Shown one piece after another: positions 1-5,746 of a DNA stretch of 6,718 nt (within the stretch, counting starts at the first letter, position 1; every line of letters begins with the position of its first letter). The DNA lies in NCBI GenBank assembly GCA_017651385.1, contig JAGCCY010000272.1, forward strand, positions 1 to 6,718. The letters are read 5' to 3'. This stretch comes from Lachnospiraceae bacterium (GTDB taxonomy: Bacteria; Bacillota; Clostridia; Lachnospirales; Lachnospiraceae). A program made the position numbers and the translations under genes. The notes under the pieces are model-generated. The model ran no database searches. It was not told the DNA's origin and saw only the letters and a list, made by a program, of their open reading frames with translations.

Positions 1-150
1 TATGACCGCGGGTATTATCGATATAAAGCCAAACATAACAAGCTTAAACAACAAACCTTTGGGTTCTTTTTCTTTCTTGTCCTGCTTATATACAAAGAAT
101 ATAAGTACCAACGCAGGCAGTGCGGCCAGCGCCACCAGAAGAGTCCTCAT
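1..150 (-). CDS. PrsW-family intramembrane metalloprotease, N-terminal fragment (cut by window edge)
   Basis: Only the first 50 codons are in the window, read from an ATG at 150-148; the frame is still open at base 1. The fragment begins with a hydrophobic helix (about residues 3-20, LLVALAALPALVLIFFVYK), then a charged stretch DKKEKEPKGLL, then the start of a second hydrophobic helix (about residues 35-50). A short TM helix, a D-K-x-E-K-E-P loop and a second TM helix ending in IP is how clostridial PrsW-type (CAAX-protease-like) membrane proteases begin. In Bacillus, PrsW performs site-1 cleavage of an anti-sigma factor. The catalytic Glu/His motifs would lie outside the window, so activity cannot be judged. 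The ATG directly follows the TAA of the PhoU-like gene, and an AGG sits 5 bases upstream of the ATG, so the two are probably translationally coupled. Another small membrane protein family is possible. Confidence 0.7.
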   Translation of the reverse strand, partial: MRTLLVALAALPALVLIFFVYKQDKKEKEPKGLLFKLVMFGFISIIPAVI

Positions 151-765
151 TTATGCCTTTTCTCCCTTTTCAACTTCTTCAAGTTTTGCAAAGAATTTAT
201 CGTGAACGGATGTATAAACTTCATTGTATTGCTCATCCACACCTTCATGAAGCGATGTGATATATGAATGCGCCACATTACCGATGCCGGGGTTCGCTCT
301 TGTGAGCGTTGCAACGCCGATATTTGAACAGATATCCGCGATCCTCTCAAGGTTTGAAATAAGGTCTAAGAAGATAACACCGCCGTGGATCGTACATTTC
401 CCTTCGTGAAGTCTGTCTAAATGATTGTCGTGAAGAGTATTTAACATCGAAGACATTACCTCTTCCATAGGCTCTATCTTTCTGGCAGCATCAACATCAC
501 GGCTCACAAAAGACTGCTTTGAAAGAGCAAGCATTTCATTCATAAGTTCCCTTACAACACCGATCTCGTTTAAGGCTTCCTCAGAAAACTTTAAACCTTC
601 CTTGTGAAGGGCGGTCGCATTCTCGGCTATATATACAGCCCTGTCGCCGAGACGTTCAAACTCGGTAACGACCTTATGATAATGATCCAAAATGCTTGTG
701 TGGAGTTCGGAACTTACATGCGAAGAAAGCTTTACCAGATAAGTGTCCACTCCGTCGGTAAGCAT
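151..765 (-). CDS. PhoU-like domain, detached C-terminal part of a Na/Pi cotransporter protein
   Basis: The 204-residue reading frame is an all-helical PhoU-like domain. Two PhoU signature helices carry the E-x3-D metal-site pattern: EFERLGDRAVYIAE (E37/D41) and SNLERIADICSNI (E140/D144). PhoU domains regulate phosphate uptake; fused to Na/Pi transporters they form the cytoplasmic C-terminus. The ATG at 765 is not a natural domain start: the 17 codons upstream (816-766, reading YDTGVIDEINEEEDNID) are in the same frame, fit the first PhoU helix, and are preceded directly by the TGA that ends the transporter frame. Separate translation could start at 765, because AGAGGA lies about 10 bases upstream, but the spacing is long and the protein would lack the start of its first helix. 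The C-terminus is lysine/glutamate-rich, and its TAA abuts the next gene's ATG. Domain call is firm; status as an independent gene is doubtful. Confidence 0.85.
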   Translation of the reverse strand: MLTDGVDTYLVKLSSHVSSELHTSILDHYHKVVTEFERLGDRAVYIAENATALHKEGLKFSEEALNEIGVVRELMNEMLALSKQSFVSRDVDAARKIEPMEEVMSSMLNTLHDNHLDRLHEGKCTIHGGVIFLDLISNLERIADICSNIGVATLTRANPGIGNVAHSYITSLHEGVDEQYNEVYTSVHDKFFAKLEEVEKGEKA

Positions 766-816
766 ATCGATATTATCCTCTTCTTCATTGATCTCATCGA
801 TGACCCCGGTATCGTA

Positions 817-819
817 TCA
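817..819 (-). other. In-frame TGA separating transporter and PhoU parts
   Basis: On the minus strand the frame reads ...AIDLFT, TGA, then YDTGVIDEINEEEDNID and on into the PhoU-like domain without any frame change. The distance from the TGA to the downstream ATG is exactly 51 bases (17 codons). Read through, the product would be 603 codons, within the usual range for clostridial Na/Pi cotransporter-PhoU fusions. The simplest cause is a point mutation (for example from AGA, CGA, GGA, TCA or TTA) or a sequence error. Trp is encoded by TGG and TGA ends other genes here, so a genome-wide TGA reassignment is not supported. Confidence 0.85.
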
Positions 820-1962
820 CGTAAAGAGATCGATAGCCTTGTTGATACCCTGAATGGAAAGATCGAGCATCGTATTCAACGCATTGTAACAGCTTCTGAA
901 TGCAAGTGCCGGGGTACTGAAGAATACCGGGTTAAGTCCGTCGATAAGCTCCGAATACTTTGAAGGCTTTACCTCTTCATCGTGTACTATCTTTCTGGAC
1001 ATATTTTCAAATACGCTCACAAGCGGCATTAAAAGGATCGCACAGCCTAAGTTGAAAGCGGTATTGGTATCGGCTATACCGCCCGAAGTGATCGTTTTGT
1101 CCCATAAACCGTCTAAAACTCCGAATCCGTGGAGTATCGCCACGACCACGAGCACCACTAAAGTCTTACTTAAGTTGTACAGTATATTTACGATACCGAC
1201 TCTCTTTGAATCGGGCTTTGCACCTATTGAACATACTATTGCGGTCGTAACGCAGTCGCCCAAGTATACACCTACGATCACCACATACACGGCTTTAAAC
1301 GTAAGGCCGCCCGACAAAGAAAATGCCTGTAAGATACCTATCGTTGCGGATGAACTTTGAAGCACGAATGCAACACCGGCACCGATCAGATACCCGAGTA
1401 TCCTGTTGTTTCCAAGATTGGTAAATAACGAACTGAGCATACCGTTTTCCGAAAATACGGATACGGCTGCCGTCATATTTAAAAGTCCCGAGAAAAGAAC
1501 ACCGAACCCGATCGCGATGGTTCCGATATTCTCGTGATTCTTGAACTTACAGAACATTATCAGAATAATACCTATGATAAGAGCGACAGGTGCAAGCGTC
1601 GAGGGTTTGAATACCTCAAGCCATGCCACACTGTCAGAATTTACGTCCAATAATCTTATTATCTGGCCTGTTACGGTCGTACCGACGTTGGCGCCGATAA
1701 TGATACCGAGCGACTGATGGAGCGATATGACTCCCGCAGCCACAAGACCCGAAGTAATAACGATCGTAGCCGTCGATGACTGAATGATCGCGGTTACCGC
1801 AAGCCCCAGAAAGAAGGCTTTTATCGGATTGTTGGTAACCCGCTCCATTGCAATCTTTAATGCTCCCGATGAGCCTTCCTTTAAGCTTCCGCTCATGGTC
1901 CTCATTCCGTACAGGAACATTGCCAGACCGCCGAGTAAGGAAATCATGTTAAAAATGTACAT
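817..1962 (-). CDS. Na+/phosphate cotransporter (NptA/PNaS type), membrane part
   Basis: This is a polytopic membrane protein of the Na/Pi-cotransporter II family, expected to import phosphate with sodium. It has the two inverted-repeat halves typical of the family. Repeat one carries GLAMFLYGMRTMSGSL (residues 12-27), the QSSTAT motif at 61-66 and GANVGTTVTG at 90-99. Repeat two carries QSSSAT at 202-207 and GVYLGDCVTTA at 231-241, matching the first half. The final part, from about residue 330, is soluble (LNPVFFSTPALAF, then a helix LNTMLDLSIQGINKAIDLFT) and is the usual linker into a PhoU domain. Translation stops at residue 381 on an in-frame TGA, so this is probably the front part of an interrupted gene. 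The ATG at 1962 is chosen over the Met at residue 6 because GGAAAG (1972-1967) lies at suitable spacing; one base separates it from the previous stop codon. The truncated protein keeps both transport repeats and could still fold. Confidence 0.9.
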   Translation of the reverse strand: MYIFNMISLLGGLAMFLYGMRTMSGSLKEGSSGALKIAMERVTNNPIKAFFLGLAVTAIIQSSTATIVITSGLVAAGVISLHQSLGIIIGANVGTTVTGQIIRLLDVNSDSVAWLEVFKPSTLAPVALIIGIILIMFCKFKNHENIGTIAIGFGVLFSGLLNMTAAVSVFSENGMLSSLFTNLGNNRILGYLIGAGVAFVLQSSSATIGILQAFSLSGGLTFKAVYVVIVGVYLGDCVTTAIVCSIGAKPDSKRVGIVNILYNLSKTLVVLVVVAILHGFGVLDGLWDKTITSGGIADTNTAFNLGCAILLMPLVSVFENMSRKIVHDEEVKPSKYSELIDGLNPVFFSTPALAFRSCYNALNTMLDLSIQGINKAIDLFT

Positions 1963-1963
1963 T

Positions 1964-2608
1964 TTACTTTCCAGCCTTTATCACAAGTATTGAGCTGAAC
2001 AGGAAATTGCTGTGTTTTCCGGCATATTCCATAAATTCATCTCGCTTTATATAAAACTTCTTCCCCCAGGAAGAAATTGTCATATACTCGTCGTCCATAG
2101 CGGTAACGGTTACGTAATGTGCTCTCATTGAAGCGGTCACAACATACTGCCCGCCTATATGCTCATACATGTTAAGCCTGTGGTTGCCAAACAGGTTCGG
2201 CCAGTTCGGTCCGGCCGCAAGCACTACCGGTATATCTGCATCGAGCATTTCTTCGATATGCTTAAAAATGTTCTTTGAAAGGCAGCCCCATCTTGCACGG
2301 AACGGAAGCCTCTTCCTTAGAAAATACACATTCATGCCCAGCGCCATAAAAAGACCGTTCATGCCGAATTTGGGTATTATCGGAAGATAGAAATGTCTTA
2401 AGTGCTTTGTGTAATCGATATATTCGCCCTTTGATACCTCAGGGCCTTTCCTGTCGACCGTATGCTTAAGCACATTTGCGCATGCTACGGTACCGCAGCC
2501 GTAACCTCTTACATACTTCTTACGGCTCCACTCCTGAGTGCCGCCGTAAAAAGAACGCTCATCGTCTTTCACTATGGGAAAACTTCTTTTAAGTGATTTA
2601 ACAGCCAT
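1964..2608 (-). CDS. Papain-fold / C39-like cysteine peptidase-like protein
   Basis: A 214-residue protein I do not recognise by name, with the layout of a papain-like or C39-like cysteine peptidase. A possible oxyanion Gln lies at residue 25 (GGTQEW), a nucleophile-type Cys at 38 in GYGCGTVACANVL, a His at 164 in RAHYVTVTAM, and SSWGKKFYI at 179-187 where papain-like enzymes usually have N-x-W-G. Ser at 180 thus takes the place of the usual Asn, though C39-type families vary there. No signal peptide or TM segment is visible, so a cytoplasmic location is expected unless partners export it. The middle (residues 62-150) is rich in aromatic and basic residues, with GPNWPNLFGNHR unlike standard papain. 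A GTG at 2614 is also in frame, but it uses the last G of the GGAG ribosome site, so the ATG at 2608 is preferred. Substrate unknown; activity not established. Confidence 0.6.
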   Translation of the reverse strand: MAVKSLKRSFPIVKDDERSFYGGTQEWSRKKYVRGYGCGTVACANVLKHTVDRKGPEVSKGEYIDYTKHLRHFYLPIIPKFGMNGLFMALGMNVYFLRKRLPFRARWGCLSKNIFKHIEEMLDADIPVVLAAGPNWPNLFGNHRLNMYEHIGGQYVVTASMRAHYVTVTAMDDEYMTISSWGKKFYIKRDEFMEYAGKHSNFLFSSILVIKAGK

Positions 2609-2617
2609 TGTCACTCC
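2609..2617 (-). promoter_or_regulatory. Ribosome binding site deciding the 2608 start
   Basis: GGAG at 2617-2614 is followed by a five-base spacer and the ATG at 2608-2606. The spacer holds the TGA stop (2613-2611) of the upstream kinase-like gene. The alternative GTG start at 2614 would overlap the Shine-Dalgarno itself, so it is unlikely. The arrangement suggests translational coupling of the two genes. Confidence 0.6.
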
Positions 2618-4023
2618 GCAATTTCATAGCAAAGATGTACAGTTATTCTTGTTCCTTCGTGTTTCTTGCTGGTTATCTCAAATTTACCGCCCATAAGCTC
2701 TATAACAGACTTTGTGACCGAAAGACCGATCACCCTGTTGGACGTCTTATCCGAGCAGACCCTGTCAAACGAATCGGGTTCAAACAGCGAATCTATGACC
2801 GACTCGTCGATCCCCGCGCCGTTATCCCCGATAACAATATCGTAATATGCCTTATGATTCAAGACCTGAATTTCCGTGATCGAAGAAGTGATCTCTCCTC
2901 CCACATACGAAAAGTCGATCGCATTGTTGTATATATGCTGAAGGATCGAATCCATACGCTTTTTATCGCACATGACCACGGTATGCACGATCTCCCTGTT
3001 AAGCGTAACATTTATCTTCTTTTCTTTTGCGCGTTCTTTTACCGAATTCTCGACCACATCCAAAAGCGCATTTAAGTCGGTCTTATCGGCCTTTAAGAAG
3101 AACTGTCTGTTCCGGATACGGTTCATCTCCATGATATCGGTCAGGATAATGCCGACATTTTCGGTCTCAAGAAGGATATGATTTCCGCTCGATCTTACTG
3201 AAGGCGGATTGGCTTCATTGGCAGAAAGCATCCTTGCGATCTCAACTATCGAATTAACCGGCTCGATTATCTCGGAAGCGATATTGTCCAAAATGATGTC
3301 CTTTGTAGAATTGGCCTCCTGGGCCTGCAAAAGTGCGGCTTTTGTAATTTCCGACTTTTCAAGATCCGCCCTTACTTCATCATCGACATCGGCAAAGCCT
3401 AAAACAAGATGATTTTCCGAACCGTTTATCTTGGCGGCAAACATCCTGAACACATTCCGCTGACCGTCCTTGTCGCCTTCGTAATTGTAAGTATAATAAT
3501 CCCTGTCCTTTAACTTCTCGCGCAGGTTATCGGGGCTTAACTCACGGATAAATTCTTCACGGTATTCTTCATATACAAGCTTCCTTGCATAAGCCATAAC
3601 ATACCATTCGTAAGCATGCTTTTCACTGTATTCCGCACCCATGTATTGCTGGATACGGTTTCCTATCTGCAAAAATCTTATCTCATCTTTCAAGAAATCC
3701 ACATAATAAACGGCATTGAAATTAATGCACAACGCCTCTATTATCTCCATGTTGTCCATGTTGTCGCGTTCTTTTTCCTCGGCGAGCTTTGTGGCGGCTT
3801 CCTGGTATTCAACGCCTGATACTACCGTATAAAAACCGGTACAGAGATTTAAGGTCATGCTCACTATGAGCCAGGCTGCAAGAGTGACCACGGGATTTTG
3901 AAGCGTACCCCTAAGGCACGCTATCGTAAGGCCTACGGAAATACCCCAGCATATGACCATGATTATATTGGTCGTGATCCTTGAATATTTAAGCTGCAAT
4001 AATTTCTTATCAACCTTATCCAT
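2611..4023 (-). CDS. Membrane PAS/histidine-kinase-like protein lacking the phospho-acceptor His
   Basis: A 470-residue protein built like a membrane sensor kinase. Two TM helices (about 18-38 and 44-67) are joined by a very short loop, so there is no extracellular sensor domain. A cytoplasmic PAS-like region follows (about 90-212, with NAVYYVDFLKDEIRFL). A coiled helix leads to a DHp-like helix pair (about 236-300) and an HATPase_c domain (about 350-465). In the HisKA box the usual S-H-E-I-R-T-P reads ASEIIEP, with Ser at 250 where the His should be. The ATPase domain keeps the N-box (IYNNAIDFS, N367) and G1 box (DNGAGI, 400-405), but the G2 box is degraded (NRVIGLSV instead of G-T-G-L-G-L). 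It probably cannot autophosphorylate in the classical way. No response regulator is next to it. AGGAAAGGA (4038-4030) is the ribosome site; the gap to the previous gene is 19 bases. A scaffold or ATP-sensing pseudokinase role is inference. Confidence 0.82.
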   Translation of the reverse strand: MDKVDKKLLQLKYSRITTNIIMVICWGISVGLTIACLRGTLQNPVVTLAAWLIVSMTLNLCTGFYTVVSGVEYQEAATKLAEEKERDNMDNMEIIEALCINFNAVYYVDFLKDEIRFLQIGNRIQQYMGAEYSEKHAYEWYVMAYARKLVYEEYREEFIRELSPDNLREKLKDRDYYTYNYEGDKDGQRNVFRMFAAKINGSENHLVLGFADVDDEVRADLEKSEITKAALLQAQEANSTKDIILDNIASEIIEPVNSIVEIARMLSANEANPPSVRSSGNHILLETENVGIILTDIMEMNRIRNRQFFLKADKTDLNALLDVVENSVKERAKEKKINVTLNREIVHTVVMCDKKRMDSILQHIYNNAIDFSYVGGEITSSITEIQVLNHKAYYDIVIGDNGAGIDESVIDSLFEPDSFDRVCSDKTSNRVIGLSVTKSVIELMGGKFEITSKKHEGTRITVHLCYEIAE

Positions 4024-4042
4024 CGGCCATCCTTTCCTGTAA

Positions 4043-5467
4043 TCAGTCTCCGGCTGACAACTCTGCAGATGAAAACTCTTTTATCATATCCGCATATTTG
4101 ATCTTATATACTCTCTTAAGCGAATCGTTGATACGCTCTTCGGATATTACGTTCGATCTGACCGCCTCGATCACTGCGGTATATCCTTCTTCGAAATCTT
4201 CCGGACACATGACCATGTCGGCGCCCGCCTTTATGGCTTTGACACAGGCTTCCGAAGATGTGTAGTATTCGCTTATCACCGTTGCATCGAGACGATCGGT
4301 TATAAGGACCGTATCGTAAAAAGAAAACTGCTCGCGAAGTATCCCCGTATATATGTCTTTGGATAAAGAACACGGCATATTGTCGGTCGTTAAGTTGTCC
4401 GCATATTCGTGACTTACGACTATCGCCCCGGCTCCGTTATCGATCGCGGTCTTGTATGTATCGTAATAATATGCTTTCACTTCTTCGGGAGTGATAAGAG
4501 TCGTTGTAACATAGTCCATGGGGCTCTGTGTAAGCGTACCCTGTCCCGGGAAATAGCAAAGTGCCGGCGTGATCCCGCATTCCTTATAAGCGTTGACGCT
4601 TTCAAGGACCATTCTCGATACAAGCGACGGATCCGTTCCGAAACTTCTGTCCTTCATAAAATATGTCTCTGCAAGGCTTTCGTCGTTTCCGAGCACATCT
4701 GCCACGGGAGCGATCGCAAAGTCAAGTCCGCATTTTTGTAACGCTCTCGCGTTATCAAGACCCTTTGTGTATGCTACATAAGGGTCTTTCGATTCTCCGA
4801 TCGCGCCCTGTTCAAAGTATATATCGCTGCCCAGTTTTGAAGTTAACCCTTCATTGCCGTTTCCGTCAGAAAGTATCAGAAATATAGGATACTTGGAATA
4901 TTCACGGGTGCTTTTTAACATTTGGGAGAACTTTACATCATCGGTGATATTTTTATCACCGTACACGATACCGCCGACGGGATACTTAGCCAAAGCTTCT
5001 TTTGTACCCTCTCCCGCCTGCACAACGGCTTCGACGCCCGTTATCTGCTCGGGACGGACTATAAAAAGCCCCATGACTCTTTCCTCGAGCGGCATTGACG
5101 CGATCATTTCGGTAAGTTTTTCATCAAAAAGATCTTCGGGTGTCGGTTCCGGATCCGGATTGGTGGGCGTTACCACTACCACTTCCTCTTCTTCACCTAT
5201 AAGATCGTCCAAAGTGTTCTGTACATTTGTATTGTCATCGACCGAAACGGTGCTTGTTTTGCTGCCTCCGGGAAGCTCAAGATTTATCTTTCCCGAATTA
5301 TACGCATTTATGAGCATAAACGCTCCGAAACCCGCAAGAGCGATCACTGCAAACACCGCGATAAATGCCCATAACCTCGCGACCGCACGCCTGTGCCTTC
5401 TGGCCTTTTTTCTGGCTTCATCGTCCGGATTATTGTTTATGTATTGTATATATTTATTCTCTTCCAT
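4043..5467 (-). CDS. Membrane-anchored glycoside hydrolase family 3-like protein with degraded active site
   Basis: A 474-residue protein with a basic cytoplasmic N-terminus (ARKKARRHRRAVAR), one TM helix (about 33-56), an acidic/Pro/Thr linker (about 86-112) and an outside GH3 TIM-barrel domain (about 113-462) related to NagZ-type beta-N-acetylhexosaminidases. Fold landmarks are FIAVAP-like strand AIAPVADV (251-258), DRSFGTDP (273-280), FPGQG (306-310), IVVSHEY (349-355) and VLITDRLDA (387-395). D391 matches the usual nucleophile position. Several conserved elements are missing: the D-x-E-G-G loop reads SDGNGNEG, K-H-F-P-G-H-G reads CYFPGQG, and the D-S-H acid/base loop after it is absent. 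NagZ enzymes cut GlcNAc-MurNAc; this protein may bind muropeptides or glycans without efficient cleavage, or act on another sugar. The ATG at 5467 is supported by AGGAAA (5476-5471). It is the first gene of the probable operon. Fold assignment is firm, activity doubtful. Confidence 0.85.
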   Translation of the reverse strand: MEENKYIQYINNNPDDEARKKARRHRRAVARLWAFIAVFAVIALAGFGAFMLINAYNSGKINLELPGGSKTSTVSVDDNTNVQNTLDDLIGEEEEVVVVTPTNPDPEPTPEDLFDEKLTEMIASMPLEERVMGLFIVRPEQITGVEAVVQAGEGTKEALAKYPVGGIVYGDKNITDDVKFSQMLKSTREYSKYPIFLILSDGNGNEGLTSKLGSDIYFEQGAIGESKDPYVAYTKGLDNARALQKCGLDFAIAPVADVLGNDESLAETYFMKDRSFGTDPSLVSRMVLESVNAYKECGITPALCYFPGQGTLTQSPMDYVTTTLITPEEVKAYYYDTYKTAIDNGAGAIVVSHEYADNLTTDNMPCSLSKDIYTGILREQFSFYDTVLITDRLDATVISEYYTSSEACVKAIKAGADMVMCPEDFEEGYTAVIEAVRSNVISEERINDSLKRVYKIKYADMIKEFSSAELSAGD

Positions 5468-5470
5468 AAC

Positions 5471-5476
5471 TTTCCT
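5471..5476 (-). promoter_or_regulatory. Ribosome binding site of the GH3-like gene
   Basis: AGGAAA on the minus strand leaves six bases between AGG and the ATG at 5467-5465, an ideal spacing that fixes this start. Confidence 0.6.
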
Positions 5477-5502
5477 AACTTAGCCTATACAACCCCATAC
5501 AT

Positions 5503-5531
5503 AGTATATTCTACATCATAATACACGCTAT
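5503..5531 (-). promoter_or_regulatory. Weak candidate promoter for the GH3-led operon
   Basis: The AT-rich leader between the second terminator-like hairpin and the GH3-like gene must hold the operon promoter if the terminators work. The best -10 match is TATACT (5508-5503). The hexamer 17 bases upstream (ATAGCG, 5531-5526) is a poor -35. An alternative is TATTAT or TATGAT around 5515-5523. No operator or riboswitch-like fold was recognised. Only the position is suggested, not the exact start. Confidence 0.25.
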
Positions 5532-5562
5532 TGCTACTATAAGTTGTGTTTTTTGCTATATT

Positions 5563-5589
5563 AAAAAAGCGTATCGGTTACGATACGCT
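5563..5589 (-). terminator. Second terminator-like hairpin, minus strand
   Basis: AGCGTATCG (5568-5576) and CGATACGCT (5581-5589) form a perfect 9-bp stem with a four-base loop. On the minus strand it is followed by a run of six U (5568-5563; the first U pairs in the stem). It lies 158 bases beyond the aspartokinase stop, so it would catch transcripts that pass the first terminator and insulate the downstream operon. It may instead end a short transcript arising within 5590-5700. No U-run follows it on the plus strand. Confidence 0.7.
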
Positions 5590-5590
5590 C

Positions 5591-5639
5591 GCGCCAAGCG
5601 CGGTTGCGTAAGCAATTGCTACATTTCGCGCTTGTGCGC
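5591..5639. repeat. GC-rich imperfect inverted repeat
   Basis: The arms GCGCCAAGCGCG (5591-5602) and CGCGCTTGTGCGC (5627-5639) are complementary over 12 pairs with one bulged base (5635). The loop contains the 10-base palindrome AGCAATTGCT (5611-5620) and a TTGC-GTAA-GCAA hairpin (5604-5615). The stretch is clearly more GC-rich than the flanks at 5468-5567 and 5653-5700. It holds no gene. It could be a folded RNA or part of a dispersed palindromic repeat. Confidence 0.6.
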
Positions 5640-5653
5640 ACCCTGCGGAGCAT

Positions 5654-5701
5654 TTTTTGCTTTAATAGGAAATTTCGAAGAAATTTCCTATAAAGCAAAA
5701 A
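5654..5701. repeat. Long AT-rich hairpin, 22 bp stem with GAA/TTC loop
   Basis: The left arm (5654-5676) and right arm (5680-5701) pair over 22 bases with one extra A in the left arm; the loop is the three bases 5677-5679. The core is TAGGAAATTTC / GAAATTTCCTA. The five A at 5697-5701 are also the template for the U-run of the aspartokinase terminator, so in a minus-strand transcript the terminator tail and this hairpin share bases. The near-perfect arms suggest a mobile or dispersed palindromic unit, or a strong 3' RNA structure. Confidence 0.75.
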
Positions 5702-5726
5702 GTCGGTCGGATTTTCCCGACCGACT
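5697..5726 (-). terminator. Rho-independent terminator of the aspartokinase gene
   Basis: AGTCGGTCGG (5701-5710) and CCGACCGACT (5717-5726) form a perfect 10-bp GC-rich stem with a six-base loop. On the minus strand the stem runs directly into UUUUU (5701-5697, the first U pairing in the stem). It starts 20 bases after the aspartokinase TAA. The plus-strand reading has no U-run, so the site is directional. Confidence 0.88.
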
Positions 5727-5746
5727 ATATAATGCAGCCTAAAATA

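Noticed and set aside
766..819. TGA as selenocysteine or as a reassigned codon
   Set aside because: No convincing hairpin of the bacterial SECIS type follows the TGA, the family has no known Sec at this linker, Trp here uses TGG, and TGA is used as a normal stop by the genes ending at 2611 and 4043.
604..963. 119-codon plus-strand frame spanning the TGA junction
   Set aside because: It is antisense to the PhoU and transporter codons, which show clear family motifs, so it does not explain the interruption.
2612..2614. GTG start giving a two-residue longer papain-like protein
   Set aside because: The GTG overlaps the GGAG ribosome site; the ATG at 2608 has correct spacing.
2608..3075. 155-codon open frame on the plus strand opposite the kinase-like gene
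   Set aside because: It mirrors the HATPase coding region and its translation resembles no family; a shadow of the real gene.
4854..5483. 209-codon open frame on the plus strand opposite the GH3-like gene
   Set aside because: Its Ser/Thr-rich translation has no recognisable domain, it lies wholly antisense to a well-supported gene, and it has no clear ribosome site.
5468..5567. Riboswitch or tRNA in the leader before the GH3-like gene
   Set aside because: No cloverleaf or known aptamer core is visible; the region is AT-rich and only weakly structured.
5590..5700. CRISPR array
   Set aside because: The repeats are inverted arms of single hairpins, not regularly spaced direct repeats, and there are no spacers.
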